A stretch of DNA of 64,000 nucleotides, from positions 171,594-235,593 of IMG/VR virus record IMGVR_UViG_3300026518_000006; one strand, given 5' to 3'. The notes under the pieces are model-generated. The model was not told where the DNA came from. It saw only the letters and a program-made list of their open reading frames with translations, and did not search any database. Source of the stretch: a virus. The translations under genes and the position numbers were made by a program. Shown here piece after piece: positions 49,321 to 57,890 of the stretch (positions within the stretch are counted from its first letter, which is position 1; each line of letters opens with the position of its first letter).

Positions 49321-50277
49321 ATGGCTTCAAAACCGAATATTACTATAAATGAACGAGAGACAATCTTTATTGAGAGATTTAGACCTAAAACCATAGACGA
49401 CATTATTCTACCAAAAAATATCAAAGATGATATACGGAAGTGGAAAGAAGAAGGGCAGATACCAAATCTCCTACTTGTATCAAAAAAAGCAGGTTTAGGA
49501 AAAACATCTTTAGCCCACACTATTATTAATGAGTTGCAAGCCGAAGCTAAGTTTATCAACGCTTCATTAGAAAGTAATATCGACACCCTCAGAAGCAAAA
49601 TCAAAGGCTTTGTATCTACTGAAAGTTTCAACGGAAAACCTAAAATTGTGGTTCTTGACGAAGCAGATTTTCTTAACCCAAATAGCACACAGCCTGCTTT
49701 AAGAGCTTTTATAGAAGAGTTCAGCCAAAGTGCCCGCTTTATCCTCACTGCTAATTATATAGACAAAATTATTGAACCTCTTCAAGATAGACTTATGGAT
49801 TATAACTTTGATGACATCTTTAATGACCATAAAGAACTGGTCAAGGACATTTATGTTAGATGTTCTGCTATTTTAGAGGAACAAAATATCGAATTTAAAA
49901 AGGAAGATTTAGTATATTTAATTAAGCATTTTTATCCAAGTACAAGAAGTATTGTAAAAAAACTTGAACAGTTTTCATATAGTGGGAAACTTGTAATTAA
50001 CAAAGACCGTCTTGACAGCGATACTATCATTGATACTGTTATTGACACTATCAAAACTTCAGACTTCGATAGAATGCGGAAAACGATTATAAACATAAGC
50101 GACCCTGCTATGTTGTTCACTGAGTTTTATGATAGATTAGATGAGTTCCCTATCGAAAAGCGTCCACCTATCCTTATGTGTATCGCAAAATATCAAAGTT
50201 GGGACGGAGTAGTGAGAGATAGAGTAGTAAATACCGCCTCTATGTGTACTGAACTTATGGGTATTATAAGAGATTGA
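49321..50277 (+). CDS. Clamp-loader large subunit (T4 gp44-like AAA+ ATPase)
   Basis: The product has 318 residues. 'FIERFRPKTIDDIILPK' start, Walker A 'SKKAGLGKTSLA' at about 54-65, Walker B 'IVVLDEADFL' near 118, sensor 1 'FILTANYIDKI', and 'FYPSTRSIVKKLEQF' as sensor 2 region. It loads the sliding clamp for replication and late transcription. The Walker A lacks the usual first Gly (K-K-A-G-L-G-K). Followed two bases later by the ABC/GNAT gene. Confidence 0.9.
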   Translation: MASKPNITINERETIFIERFRPKTIDDIILPKNIKDDIRKWKEEGQIPNLLLVSKKAGLGKTSLAHTIINELQAEAKFINASLESNIDTLRSKIKGFVSTESFNGKPKIVVLDEADFLNPNSTQPALRAFIEEFSQSARFILTANYIDKIIEPLQDRLMDYNFDDIFNDHKELVKDIYVRCSAILEEQNIEFKKEDLVYLIKHFYPSTRSIVKKLEQFSYSGKLVINKDRLDSDTIIDTVIDTIKTSDFDRMRKTIINISDPAMLFTEFYDRLDEFPIEKRPPILMCIAKYQSWDGVVRDRVVNTASMCTELMGIIRD

Positions 50278-50278
50278 T

Positions 50279-51505
50279 ATGAGTTTAGATAAATTAATAT
50301 CGAGGTTAAATAACGATACTTTGAGTAAACTTTCTAAAGAGAAGTTGAAAGAGATTAGAGCAAAATTATCATCAATACAAGACGATAGAGTAAAAGAAAT
50401 CATTAAAAAAATCAACATCATAATAGATGATAAAAACTTAATCAGTATTGTGGAGACCGATGAAATCACTGATAGAATTGCATTTGATTTTGATATAGAT
50501 TTTAGTGGAATAAATGTTTTTGAAAAAAAGAAAAAATATACCCATAACCAAGAATTTAACATAGGTTTAATAATTGGTACTTCAGGGTGCGGAAAAACCA
50601 CACTACTAAAAGACTATGGTGATTTGGAAGAATTTAAATTTGATAATTCAAAGGCAATAGCTTCACATTTTGATAGTTATGAGCAAGCAAAAAAAGCATT
50701 TTTCGGAGTAGGACTAAATTCAATACCTGTATGGTTGAAGCCATATAATGTTTTGAGTAATGGGGAGAAGTACAGAGCTCTAATGGCTAAAAAATTAAAA
50801 GATGCTGCTGTTTTTGATGAATTCACATCAATAGTGGATAGACCAACCGCTAAATCGATGTGTTTAAGTATAGGAGAATATATCAGAAAAGAAGATTTTA
50901 AAAATGTAGTTTTTGCTACACCTCATAAAGATATTATAGAGTGGTTACAGCCTGATTGGGTTTATGATTTAGACACTAATGAAATAACTATAAAGGAAAA
51001 TCTTCGGCAACGACCAAAAATTGAGCTCAAATTCAGAGACGGAGAAAAACACCTGTGGGGATTATTTTCCAAGCATCACTATATAAGTGCTTCTTTGAAC
51101 AAATCGTGCAGATTTTTTACTGCATATTGGGATGATGTGTTAGTCGGTATGAGTGCTGTTTTATCATTTCCTTCAGGAACCATAAAAAATGCTTCAAGAG
51201 AACATAGAGTTGTTGTGCTTCCTGAATATCAAGGAATGGGGTTCGGCAAAGCTATATCAGATGCTATTGCACAATTATATATTGATAATAATAGACGGTT
51301 TTTTTCAAAAACAGCACATCCAAAATTAGGTGAGCATAGACAAAATTCTAATATATGGAAGCCGACTTCAAAAAATAAAGTTAAAAGAACCCCTAAAGAA
51401 GCAAGTAACGATACATATTGGGCTGTGATTGTAAACAAAGCTTCATATTCCCACGAGTTTATAGGAACATACCCAATAACATATTTAAAAGACTTCACCC
51501 TTTAA
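50279..51505 (+). CDS. ABC-type ATPase fused to GNAT acetyltransferase domain
   Basis: The product has 408 residues. Walker A 'IIGTSGCGKTTLL' at about 98-110, ABC signature 'VLSNGEKYRALMAKKL' near 160 and Walker B 'AAVFDEFTSIVDRP' near 178 form a single ABC ATPase with no membrane part. Residues 250-400 are a GNAT-like domain with 'VVVLPEYQGMGFGKAISDA' as acetyl-CoA loop. The fusion matches the COG2401 type. The GNAT part is also reminiscent of Mom-like DNA-modifying enzymes, which is speculative. N-terminal 80 residues are helical. Confidence 0.75.
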   Translation: MSLDKLISRLNNDTLSKLSKEKLKEIRAKLSSIQDDRVKEIIKKINIIIDDKNLISIVETDEITDRIAFDFDIDFSGINVFEKKKKYTHNQEFNIGLIIGTSGCGKTTLLKDYGDLEEFKFDNSKAIASHFDSYEQAKKAFFGVGLNSIPVWLKPYNVLSNGEKYRALMAKKLKDAAVFDEFTSIVDRPTAKSMCLSIGEYIRKEDFKNVVFATPHKDIIEWLQPDWVYDLDTNEITIKENLRQRPKIELKFRDGEKHLWGLFSKHHYISASLNKSCRFFTAYWDDVLVGMSAVLSFPSGTIKNASREHRVVVLPEYQGMGFGKAISDAIAQLYIDNNRRFFSKTAHPKLGEHRQNSNIWKPTSKNKVKRTPKEASNDTYWAVIVNKASYSHEFIGTYPITYLKDFTL

Positions 51506-51560
51506 TATTTTATTAAGATTTTTTATGGCATAGTGTTACAACCAATATAAAAGGACTTAT

Positions 51561-51872
51561 ATGGACACAGAAAAAAAAGAATTCGGTTTGTGGTGGCTGT
51601 GGACGCTACTTCTTATTGTAGTCACCATTATTGTAATGGGTGTTACAGGAACACTTGGAAAATGGTTTAACACCTACTCTGAGAGAGTTATTTTTGAGAA
51701 CAGTTATCAAAAACAGGCAAGTCTAAAGGAGAGAATTTCTACTCTTGAAGCACAAAAGACCCTACTGCAATCAAAAATTGCTACAGCGGATGTCGATGAG
51801 CTTCAAAACTTGCTACGACAAATTGATATGTTGACTATTCAAATCAACTCAGCTAAAGCACAGATTAAATAA
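51561..51872 (+). CDS. Membrane-anchored coiled-coil protein
   Basis: The product has 103 residues: an N-terminal membrane span 'WLWTLLLIVVTIIVMGVTG', then a heptad coiled coil ('LKERISTLEAQKTLLQSKIA'). Size and layout resemble spanin-like or lysis-accessory proteins, but a lipoprotein partner follows two genes later (52121), so an inner-membrane spanin role is possible only as inference. Confidence 0.6.
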   Translation: MDTEKKEFGLWWLWTLLLIVVTIIVMGVTGTLGKWFNTYSERVIFENSYQKQASLKERISTLEAQKTLLQSKIATADVDELQNLLRQIDMLTIQINSAKAQIK

Positions 51873-51885
51873 AACAAAAGGATAA

Positions 51886-52128
51886 ATGATGTCAAAGAAA
51901 AATAAAAAAGTTGTACTAAAAGCAAGTGTCGATGAGGAAATGGTTCATACAGAACTTAACGGAACCTTTTCAGATATACAGGTAACTACAACAGGGATGC
52001 TGTATGAGTGGGCTAAACAAATAGCTAAAGTGACTGACCCTTTAACAGCGTCCATTGTACTTCAAGAAATTGTTGTGGATATTTCAAAGCGTCTTCTTAA
52101 TGGAGAAGAGGAGAGTGAAAATGCGTAA
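51886..52128 (+). CDS. Small unknown protein
   Basis: The product has 80 residues ('KKVVLKASVDEEMVHTELNG', ends GEEESENA). Located between the membrane protein and the lipoprotein, overlapping the latter by 8 bases. No family recognised. Confidence 0.55.
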   Translation: MMSKKNKKVVLKASVDEEMVHTELNGTFSDIQVTTTGMLYEWAKQIAKVTDPLTASIVLQEIVVDISKRLLNGEEESENA

Positions 52129-52660
52129 TGTTATTATACTTTTAGGTGTTTTTGGATTTTTCTTTGCGGGATGTCAAATGCAAGAAAACCCAACCTCCAA
52201 AGAAAAAAAGATGGTGAACCAACAACAACTTCAATACTCTAAAGCACAGCCAATTCCTACTTATGATTGGTCACTTGAAAGAGACCTTGTTATTAAACTT
52301 TATAATCTAAGAAACCAAAAAGTAAGCACGCATAGTGTATGGAGAAGCGATTATGGTATGATTGAGGGGGATTGCACATCAATGGGTTTTGGCATACCCT
52401 ATGACACTTCTTTAACAAACCCATTAAAAGGAGAATATCTTCATAATGGTGCAAGTGCTACTGTAGGACAAGCAGAGCCAAATGGTGTATTCGCTTCGCA
52501 AAATACAAGCGCAACTTGGGTTATGTGTGTAGGTGATAACGGAGCCCTTGAGCCTCATTATGTTGAATCAAAAGTAACAGTATATCCGTATGAGGTTAAA
52601 GTTGATTATGAGAAAAATCGTGTTTATCGTATCGGTAAACAATCAGCTACTTTGAAGTAA
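52121..52660 (+). CDS. Lipoprotein
   Basis: Start chosen at the ATG at 52121 (MRNVIILLGVFGFFFAGCQ), which gives a lipoprotein signal with lipobox F-A-G-C. An upstream in-frame start would bury the signal. The mature part of about 160 residues has no known domain ('YDWSLERDLVIKLYNLRNQK'). Probably attached to the host inner or outer membrane; superinfection exclusion or lysis are options. Confidence 0.75.
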   Translation: MRNVIILLGVFGFFFAGCQMQENPTSKEKKMVNQQQLQYSKAQPIPTYDWSLERDLVIKLYNLRNQKVSTHSVWRSDYGMIEGDCTSMGFGIPYDTSLTNPLKGEYLHNGASATVGQAEPNGVFASQNTSATWVMCVGDNGALEPHYVESKVTVYPYEVKVDYEKNRVYRIGKQSATLK

Positions 52661-52664
52661 TACT

Positions 52665-52970
52665 ATGAAGCTAATTCGTGATGGTTATGTAGGGGTAATC
52701 CCTGATGACCAACTTGACACTACTATAAAAAGTTCCGAAGAAAAACTTAACCTTATTCTTGACAAAATCAAAGAAGAGGCTACTGAGTATCTTGAAAGTC
52801 ATCAGAGAGACCCGAATGAGCTTGCTGATTTATTACAAGTCATTATTGATTGGGGTAATATGAATGGACACTCTTTTGATTTAGTAAATAATTTAAGAAA
52901 AGAAAAGTACAATAAACTTGGTGGATTTAGAAACTTTGTGGTCTTGAAAGAAGAAAATCAAAACCCATAG
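52665..52970 (+). CDS. MazG-like NTP pyrophosphohydrolase, small
   Basis: The product has 101 residues. 'MKLIRDGYVGVIPDDQL' then 'LILDKIKEEATEYLESHQRDPNELADLLQVIIDWG' (read in two parts) gives E-E-x-x-E and E-x-x-D metal motifs; 'KYNKLGGFRNFVVLKEE' is the usual end of this house-cleaning family. Second MazG-type gene in the window. Confidence 0.75.
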   Translation: MKLIRDGYVGVIPDDQLDTTIKSSEEKLNLILDKIKEEATEYLESHQRDPNELADLLQVIIDWGNMNGHSFDLVNNLRKEKYNKLGGFRNFVVLKEENQNP

Positions 52971-53023
52971 TTAAACCTAAAATTAAGATATGTACTCCAC
53001 AAATTTAATATCGCTCTTCAAGA

Positions 53024-53049
53024 GATTTTACTTTTTAAAAAGTAAAATC
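53024..53049. terminator. Palindromic terminator, family copy 7
   Basis: GATTTTACTTTTT / AAAAAGTAAAATC with no loop bases between the arms; 43 bases before the next early promoter. Confidence 0.7.
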
Positions 53050-53091
53050 TTCAAAAATCCTCAAAAAATACACAAAAATCTCTAAAACTAC

Positions 53092-53120
53092 TTGACTTCT
53101 TCTAAATATTATTGTATAAT
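53092..53120 (+). promoter_or_regulatory. Early sigma-70 promoter, family copy 7
   Basis: TTGACT-N17-TATAAT followed by TAGG and the leader AAAAGGGTTGAAAATG of the gene at 53151. Confidence 0.85.
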
Positions 53121-53150
53121 TAGGTATATTAAAAGGGAAAAGGGTTGAAA

Positions 53151-53360
53151 ATGAAAATTGAAATTAAAGAGCTCGTTCTTAATGACAAAAGAGTAAAACT
53201 CCAAAAAAGAGGAGTTTTTATAAATGATTCTCAGGTCGCAGTAGTAACAACAAATAAAAATATGAGCACAACGATTAAAACGGATAACCGAACAATCGAA
53301 GCTATGTGGTTGATGAGTGAGCCCCAAATCATCTGTGAGGTACTTGACCTCATTAGATGA
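53151..53360 (+). CDS. Small early protein, unknown
   Basis: The ATG at 53151 follows the standard early leader; an in-frame TTG two codons before is leader sequence. The product has 69 residues, basic ('LVLNDKRVKLQKRGVFINDS'). Its end abuts the stop of the convergent gene at 53361. Confidence 0.6.
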   Translation: MKIEIKELVLNDKRVKLQKRGVFINDSQVAVVTTNKNMSTTIKTDNRTIEAMWLMSEPQIICEVLDLIR

Positions 53361-53936
53361 TTAGTCTACTAAGATAAACTCATTAAATTCAGAAAGCTCA
53401 GTCGCCATTTCTTCAGTAATACCAAGTGATTTTAAGGCTTCTACAACCATTTTTGGGTTTTTATCATAGTCTTTGTTTGTAGAAAAGGCATCCCAGCCTT
53501 TTCTTCTATCTTTCTTAATAAAGGTGATTATTTTTATAGTTCTAAATCTTTGGTCATAATTTATAGCTAATAAATCATACTTTCCCTTTTTATTTCTAAA
53601 CGCCACCATTGTTTTTCCAGGCTTAAAGTTCGGCTTTTTTATAATCTTTTTGATTACTTTTGTAATATATTCGTTATCCATATAATAATCTCTCTGATGA
53701 CTTTGACCATCTCTTACTTCTTTCATATGTCTTGATTTTACAACCAAAATACCATCTATATTTGCAACAAAAAGGTCATCTTCACCTGTATCAATTTCTT
53801 TTGCGTGCGCTGTAGCCTTGTGCATTTCACGGTCATCTTTGCCTTGGTCTCTTGCTCTTTTGACAATTCTAATGCCTCTAATTGCTTCGAATAATGGTGC
53901 AAACTCATTATAAATGATTTCCTTTTTAAAATCCAT
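53361..53936 (-). CDS. Late protein, unknown
   Basis: The product has 191 residues: 'FKKEIIYNEFAPLFEAIRGI', then a basic centre ('KVIKKIIKKPNFKPGKTMVA') and 'FIKKDRRKGWDAFSTNKDYD'. Its late box is at 53962, making a single-gene late unit embedded in early genes. Possibly a virion internal protein. No family recognised. Confidence 0.6.
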   Translation of the reverse strand: MDFKKEIIYNEFAPLFEAIRGIRIVKRARDQGKDDREMHKATAHAKEIDTGEDDLFVANIDGILVVKSRHMKEVRDGQSHQRDYYMDNEYITKVIKKIIKKPNFKPGKTMVAFRNKKGKYDLLAINYDQRFRTIKIITFIKKDRRKGWDAFSTNKDYDKNPKMVVEALKSLGITEEMATELSEFNEFILVD

Positions 53937-53961
53937 TTCAATTCCTTAATTTTTATTAATC

Positions 53962-53969
53962 TATTTATA
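53962..53969 (-). promoter_or_regulatory. T4-type late promoter (minus strand)
   Basis: TATAAATA on the minus strand, 26 bases before the ATG at 53936, with AAGGAATTGAA as ribosome binding site. Confidence 0.7.
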
Positions 53970-54019
53970 AGCGGGAATAGACTATAATTGTTTATAAAAT
54001 ATTTAAAAGAGGTTTATAA

Positions 54020-54262
54020 ATGGTGTATGATAAAATATATAATGACTATATAGGTGTTGATTTCGTAAAGAAAATTATTGGTGAAGAGGTAGATATTGAG
54101 CTACTTACTCCAAAACAATTGAAAGCCATTTATAAAACGACAATAAAGATATTGCAAAACTATGATAAAACAAAAGAATACCTTGAACCTGAAGCTACAA
54201 AATTTGAAGTTGAAGCCCTCAATAGATTTATAGAGGAAAATTGGAGTGAAGCACTTATTTAA
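54020..54262 (+). CDS. Small protein with loose C-terminal tag WSEALI
   Basis: The product has 80 residues, helical ('LLTPKQLKAIYKTTIKILQN'), ends ENWSEALI. First of a dense plus-strand run of small genes. Confidence 0.6.
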   Translation: MVYDKIYNDYIGVDFVKKIIGEEVDIELLTPKQLKAIYKTTIKILQNYDKTKEYLEPEATKFEVEALNRFIEENWSEALI

Positions 54263-54274
54263 AAGGATAACAAT

Positions 54275-54535
54275 ATGTGGTTGGAAGAAATAAGAAAAAT
54301 ACCGCTTAAATCAACAGATAAAACTTTCGTTATATATGACATAAAAACAGGATATGCAGTTCCTATTTTAGAAGAGGTTAAAGATATAAAAACTCAATAT
54401 AAAGAGATTTTAAAATTCTTGAAATTTCCTGTTGTGTCTCCTGATGCTGATTCTGAGAATATAACGAAACTAAAAGAAGACGCAAAAGAAATAAAAGAGT
54501 TGATAGAGCGGTATTATGCTGAACATTTAATATAA
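54275..54535 (+). CDS. Small protein with loose C-terminal tag YAEHLI
   Basis: The product has 86 residues; beta start ('TFVIYDIKTGYAVPILEEVK') then helix, ending RYYAEHLI. Same operon as the previous gene. Confidence 0.6.
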   Translation: MWLEEIRKIPLKSTDKTFVIYDIKTGYAVPILEEVKDIKTQYKEILKFLKFPVVSPDADSENITKLKEDAKEIKELIERYYAEHLI

Positions 54536-54545
54536 GGATGACAAG

Positions 54546-55337
54546 ATGAATACAGGAAAATCTTTTTGTGTAGTGTGTGAACGATTGGTTAATAGTGTCG
54601 AAACTGAATGTACAAGATGTAAAAATCCTACTGTTTATATTGGACAAATACCACGATTTCCGAAACACCCCAAAAAATCGGATTATGAATTTATGGCTAA
54701 TGCTGTGATGAGAGCTTTAAAATACAACAGAAAACGCTATAATAAAACAAATGATGGCTTTTTAGATAAAATTAACAACTTTTTATCGAAATATTCTTCT
54801 ATTTATGACAAAAAAGTAATTGACTCTATAATAAATCCTGAAGAGAAGGAGCCACAGGTGTCTCTTTGTGATTTCGACTCAACACACTTTGACAAAGAAA
54901 GTCCTGATGTGTTCTACATTTTTAAATTTCTTGATAGGTATGCTGTTAAGGAGATAAATATAAACAAAACCTATTACACTTCTAATATTTCTATTATAAC
55001 AAAGCTTATTGATGCAACAACACTAACTGGATTATTCACGATTAAAGAGAGTGAATTACAAAATATCGAATGGTTTAAAACCACAAAGACGAACTATCTA
55101 TCTAAAACAAAACGAATGAGTAACACTGTTGTTTTGGGTTCATTTATGAACAGAGAAGGTGATGATGTATTGAATGTCTATTTTGAAGATAAATTGTTGT
55201 CTAAAATTTTGGCTTCTGAAATGAAATTATTTGTGTTAAAATACCAAAACTTTTTTAACACAGAAATAGTTAGGCAAGCTTTGGAGGCTCCTGATTATCA
55301 TACGATAAGTAGACACTTCCCCGAAATAATGGTATAA
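54546..55337 (+). CDS. Zinc-ribbon protein with C-terminal tag FPEIMV
   Basis: The product has 263 residues. A zinc ribbon at the N-terminus has 'FCVVCERLVNSVETECTRCK' (two CxxC pairs). The rest is unassigned; it ends SRHFPEIMV, in line with the tag set although this protein is much longer than most tagged ones. Confidence 0.6.
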   Translation: MNTGKSFCVVCERLVNSVETECTRCKNPTVYIGQIPRFPKHPKKSDYEFMANAVMRALKYNRKRYNKTNDGFLDKINNFLSKYSSIYDKKVIDSIINPEEKEPQVSLCDFDSTHFDKESPDVFYIFKFLDRYAVKEININKTYYTSNISIITKLIDATTLTGLFTIKESELQNIEWFKTTKTNYLSKTKRMSNTVVLGSFMNREGDDVLNVYFEDKLLSKILASEMKLFVLKYQNFFNTEIVRQALEAPDYHTISRHFPEIMV

Positions 55338-55347
55338 AGGATTTTTT

Positions 55348-55875
55348 ATGGAACTCATACACATTTTTGGTATATTAACAACAACATTTTTGAACTATAA
55401 TGGATTTTTTAAAACAGTAATAATTTTAGTGTTGTTGTTTATGGCTCTTTGGGCTAATGATGAAGAAGTTGGTGGCGAAATAGTGGGGTATATTGGCATA
55501 TGGGCGGGGGTAGGTGCTATATTATATTCTCAAATTAGTATTGAAGAAGCGGTTATGGGTTTCTTACAATATTTTATTTTGGGGTTTGTTTGGAGTGTAT
55601 TTATGTATTCAAGGGTTGTAAAACACTTAGTTATAAAAGACAAATTAAGCAAATATGAAAAAGTAAAATCGCTTGATTACTACACTAAACAGATTACAGT
55701 GGATAGAATTATAGTTTGGATATTGATGTTTCCATTGTCGATTTTAAATTTTCTGTTTGAAAGAAGTTTGAGCGGTCTTGTAGCCACATTAAAAAAGACT
55801 AAAAATATATACAAATATTGGGCAAAACATTACTACGAAAAAATAGGAAAATCGAAACCAAATTATAAAGATTAA
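55348..55875 (+). CDS. Multi-span membrane protein
   Basis: The product has 175 residues with four hydrophobic segments ('TVIILVLLFMALWAND', 'IVGYIGIWAGVGAILYS', 'FLQYFILGFVWSVFMYS', 'IIVWILMFPLSILNFLF') and a Lys-rich cytoplasmic tail. No family recognised; does not look like a holin in length. Confidence 0.65.
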   Translation: MELIHIFGILTTTFLNYNGFFKTVIILVLLFMALWANDEEVGGEIVGYIGIWAGVGAILYSQISIEEAVMGFLQYFILGFVWSVFMYSRVVKHLVIKDKLSKYEKVKSLDYYTKQITVDRIIVWILMFPLSILNFLFERSLSGLVATLKKTKNIYKYWAKHYYEKIGKSKPNYKD

Positions 55876-55932
55876 GCTCTTACTAATATTTTCAATGCTA
55901 TAATTTAACATAAAGACAGAAAGGATTGAAAA

Positions 55933-56184
55933 ATGGAAAATCGAGAATACAACAAAAAATATAGCCGTGCATTGATTGCCATCACCAATATCAAAACCGC
56001 TATGATGAATGCCAAGATAGATATTAATTTTTTGGGTAGAAAAGACATCGATGGAAGTATGTACTCCAAAACAAAACTTCAAGAAGATTTTGAAAAAATT
56101 GAGCAGGCTTTTGAAAAAGAGTACAAATATCTTCTTGAACTAACAAAAGAACTTCAAAACAACACAAAATGCACTAAGGATTGA
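55933..56184 (+). CDS. Small helical early protein
   Basis: The product has 83 residues behind the leader AGAAAGGATTGAAAAATG and a plausible -10 box (CTATAAT at about 55898). C-terminal helix 'FEKIEQAFEKEYKYLLELTK'. Function unknown. Confidence 0.6.
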   Translation: MENREYNKKYSRALIAITNIKTAMMNAKIDINFLGRKDIDGSMYSKTKLQEDFEKIEQAFEKEYKYLLELTKELQNNTKCTKD

Positions 56185-56186
56185 AA

Positions 56187-56540
56187 ATGAAAATTGAAAC
56201 AGAGCTTAAAGACCTTTACAAAAACAACATAAAAAATAGCGTTTTAATCGCTATGTATATAGTGATGGTTGTGGGCTCCTTTTTTGGAGATGTAGAAATA
56301 CCAAAAACAAATGCAGGTGTTATCTACATAACCACGATGTTTATAGCATTTATGTTGTCAGGTATGTATATAGCGGGAGTTATTGTAGATTTTATTAAAG
56401 TGAGAGAATGGAATAAAGATGTTGCTGATGCCATTAATGGGAAAGAAAATCTTTTAAAACAAGTGTTTGATTTTCATAAAAATATTAAGGCAACTAAAAA
56501 GAAGTACTCTGATTATTTTACCAACAAAAAGGACGATTAA
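56187..56540 (+). CDS. Small membrane protein with two spans
   Basis: The ATG at 56187 follows AAGGATTGAAA. The product has about 117 residues with spans 'SVLIAMYIVMVVGSFFGDV' and 'VIYITTMFIAFMLSGMYIAG' and a basic C-terminal helix. Overlaps the next gene by one base. Confidence 0.6.
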   Translation: MKIETELKDLYKNNIKNSVLIAMYIVMVVGSFFGDVEIPKTNAGVIYITTMFIAFMLSGMYIAGVIVDFIKVREWNKDVADAINGKENLLKQVFDFHKNIKATKKKYSDYFTNKKDD

Positions 56541-56812
56541 TGCCTATTAAACAAGGTGATATTTATTATATGGATATAGGCGATAAGTCTTTTATTGGTG
56601 TAGTAGAAGAGGTTGATTTAGAGGGTGATGGTGCTTCATCGGTATATGTACTTTATTCCTTGAGCACAAATGAAGAGCGATATTTTCCATATATAATCGA
56701 TAACAAAAATCTAAAAGAAAAAATATCAAATATAAAAGTAAAAAGAGTAAAAAATAGAGTGGAGTATTACAAGCCTATACTTATTAACTTATTTCCTGAA
56801 AGGTATGTGTGA
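56540..56812 (+). CDS. SH3-like small protein with C-terminal tag FPERYV
   Basis: The product has 90 residues. 'KQGDIYYMDIGDKSFIGVVE' is an SH3-like start similar to the genes at 43349 and 44138; it ends NLFPERYV. The stop overlaps the next ATG by one base. Confidence 0.65.
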   Translation: MPIKQGDIYYMDIGDKSFIGVVEEVDLEGDGASSVYVLYSLSTNEERYFPYIIDNKNLKEKISNIKVKRVKNRVEYYKPILINLFPERYV

Positions 56813-57126
56813 TGAAAGTTAACAAACCGAATAAGGTGTTGGAATTAGGTTTAGACACACTAGAAAAAGTCACTGGGTATATAGTATTTGTGGAAGATTA
56901 CAAAAAAAATTTTGATAGAATTGACATTCTCAACAAATACATCGATAATAAAGAGCTCTCTATTGAAGATATTAGGTGGGCTACTAATGAAATAAGAGCT
57001 ATTCTACAAAATGAATGTGTTTGTGAACAGGCAGGAGAACCCAAATACAATATGATGTACCATAAACAAAACTACAAATCTCTTTTGGAAAAGATTTGTG
57101 AAAAATACCCTCAATTTATGGTGTAA
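56812..57126 (+). CDS. Small protein with C-terminal tag YPQFMV
   Basis: ATG at 56812 overlaps the previous TGA. About 104 residues, helical ('DKVLELGLDTLEKVTGYIVF' style start), ending CEKYPQFMV, a Gln-for-Glu form of the tag. Confidence 0.6.
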   Translation: MKVNKPNKVLELGLDTLEKVTGYIVFVEDYKKNFDRIDILNKYIDNKELSIEDIRWATNEIRAILQNECVCEQAGEPKYNMMYHKQNYKSLLEKICEKYPQFMV

Positions 57127-57129
57127 AAA

Positions 57130-57414
57130 ATGAAACATATTCCTTTAATTGTTTGGTGTAATGATATTTACGATTTGGAAGAAGTCGAGGGGTATCTTGG
57201 AGTTTATTTTTGTGAAGATGGTTTTCATAAAGATATCCACTATCCCTGTATTTATTATTATGACGAAAGGGAAGAATATTACGATTTACTTGAAACTTCT
57301 ACTATTTCTATAAAAGAATTAAAAGAAATTTTTTACAGAAAACAAAAGGAAAATTCACTTATACCGATGAAGCCATCTGATATTATAAAAGATTTTCCTG
57401 AATATTTAGTCTAA
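57130..57414 (+). CDS. Small protein with C-terminal tag FPEYLV
   Basis: The product has 94 residues: acidic, Tyr-rich ('YYYDEREEYYDLLETSTISI'), ending IKDFPEYLV. Part of the tagged operon. Confidence 0.65.
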   Translation: MKHIPLIVWCNDIYDLEEVEGYLGVYFCEDGFHKDIHYPCIYYYDEREEYYDLLETSTISIKELKEIFYRKQKENSLIPMKPSDIIKDFPEYLV

Positions 57415-57424
57415 AGGAAACAGT

Positions 57425-57758
57425 GTGAGTACTCGATATATTAAAGTTGTGAGAAAAAAGGCTACCCTGAGTTCAGATTTGTCGCAAGAAAACCAAAAGG
57501 TGTTGTATATCTGTCTTACTCGACAAACCAAAAAAGAATTGAACAAAAAATTTACGAAAAAATTTACTCCGATATGTATGAGAAAGAAGAAGAGCTCTCG
57601 AAGAAATATGAGCCAAAAGAGCAGGAAATCGAGAAAAAATATACGCTCTCCATAGGGAGTTGGATAAACTTAGAGATGAATACAACAATGAATTAGAAGA
57701 CATAATGAATAAAATCGTGTCGGAATTCAAAGAAAATAACCCACAATATTTTATTTAG
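57425..57758 (+). pseudogene. Tagged coiled-coil protein with two single-base frameshifts (NPQYFI)
   Basis: Three successive frames give one sensible protein: MSTRYIKVVRKK, then GYPEFRFVARKPKGVVYLSY and a coiled coil to 'EKKYEPKEQEIEKK' style text, then 'YALHRELDKLRDEYNNELED' to the end FKENNPQYFI. Each join needs one extra A in a run of six (near 57463 and 57635). The tag at the very end supports the repaired reading. A homopolymer undercall is the simplest cause. Confidence 0.55.
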
Positions 57759-57774
57759 TTGTATCTCTTCAAAA

Positions 57775-57801
57775 GATTTTACTTTTTTAAAAAGTAAAAT
57801 C
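57775..57801. terminator. Palindromic terminator, family copy 8
   Basis: GATTTTACTTTTTTAAAAAGTAAAATC after the tagged operon and 30 bases before the next early promoter. Confidence 0.75.
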
Positions 57802-57830
57802 TTTTGAAGTACCCGAAAAGTACAAAACAC

Positions 57831-57859
57831 TTGACTTCTACTAAAGATTATTGTATAAT
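57831..57859 (+). promoter_or_regulatory. Early sigma-70 promoter, family copy 8
   Basis: TTGACT-N17-TATAAT followed by TAGGTATCTTAAAAG and the AAAAGGATTGAAAAATG leader. Confidence 0.85.
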
Positions 57860-57890
57860 TAGGTATCTTAAAAGAGAAAAGGATTGAAAA

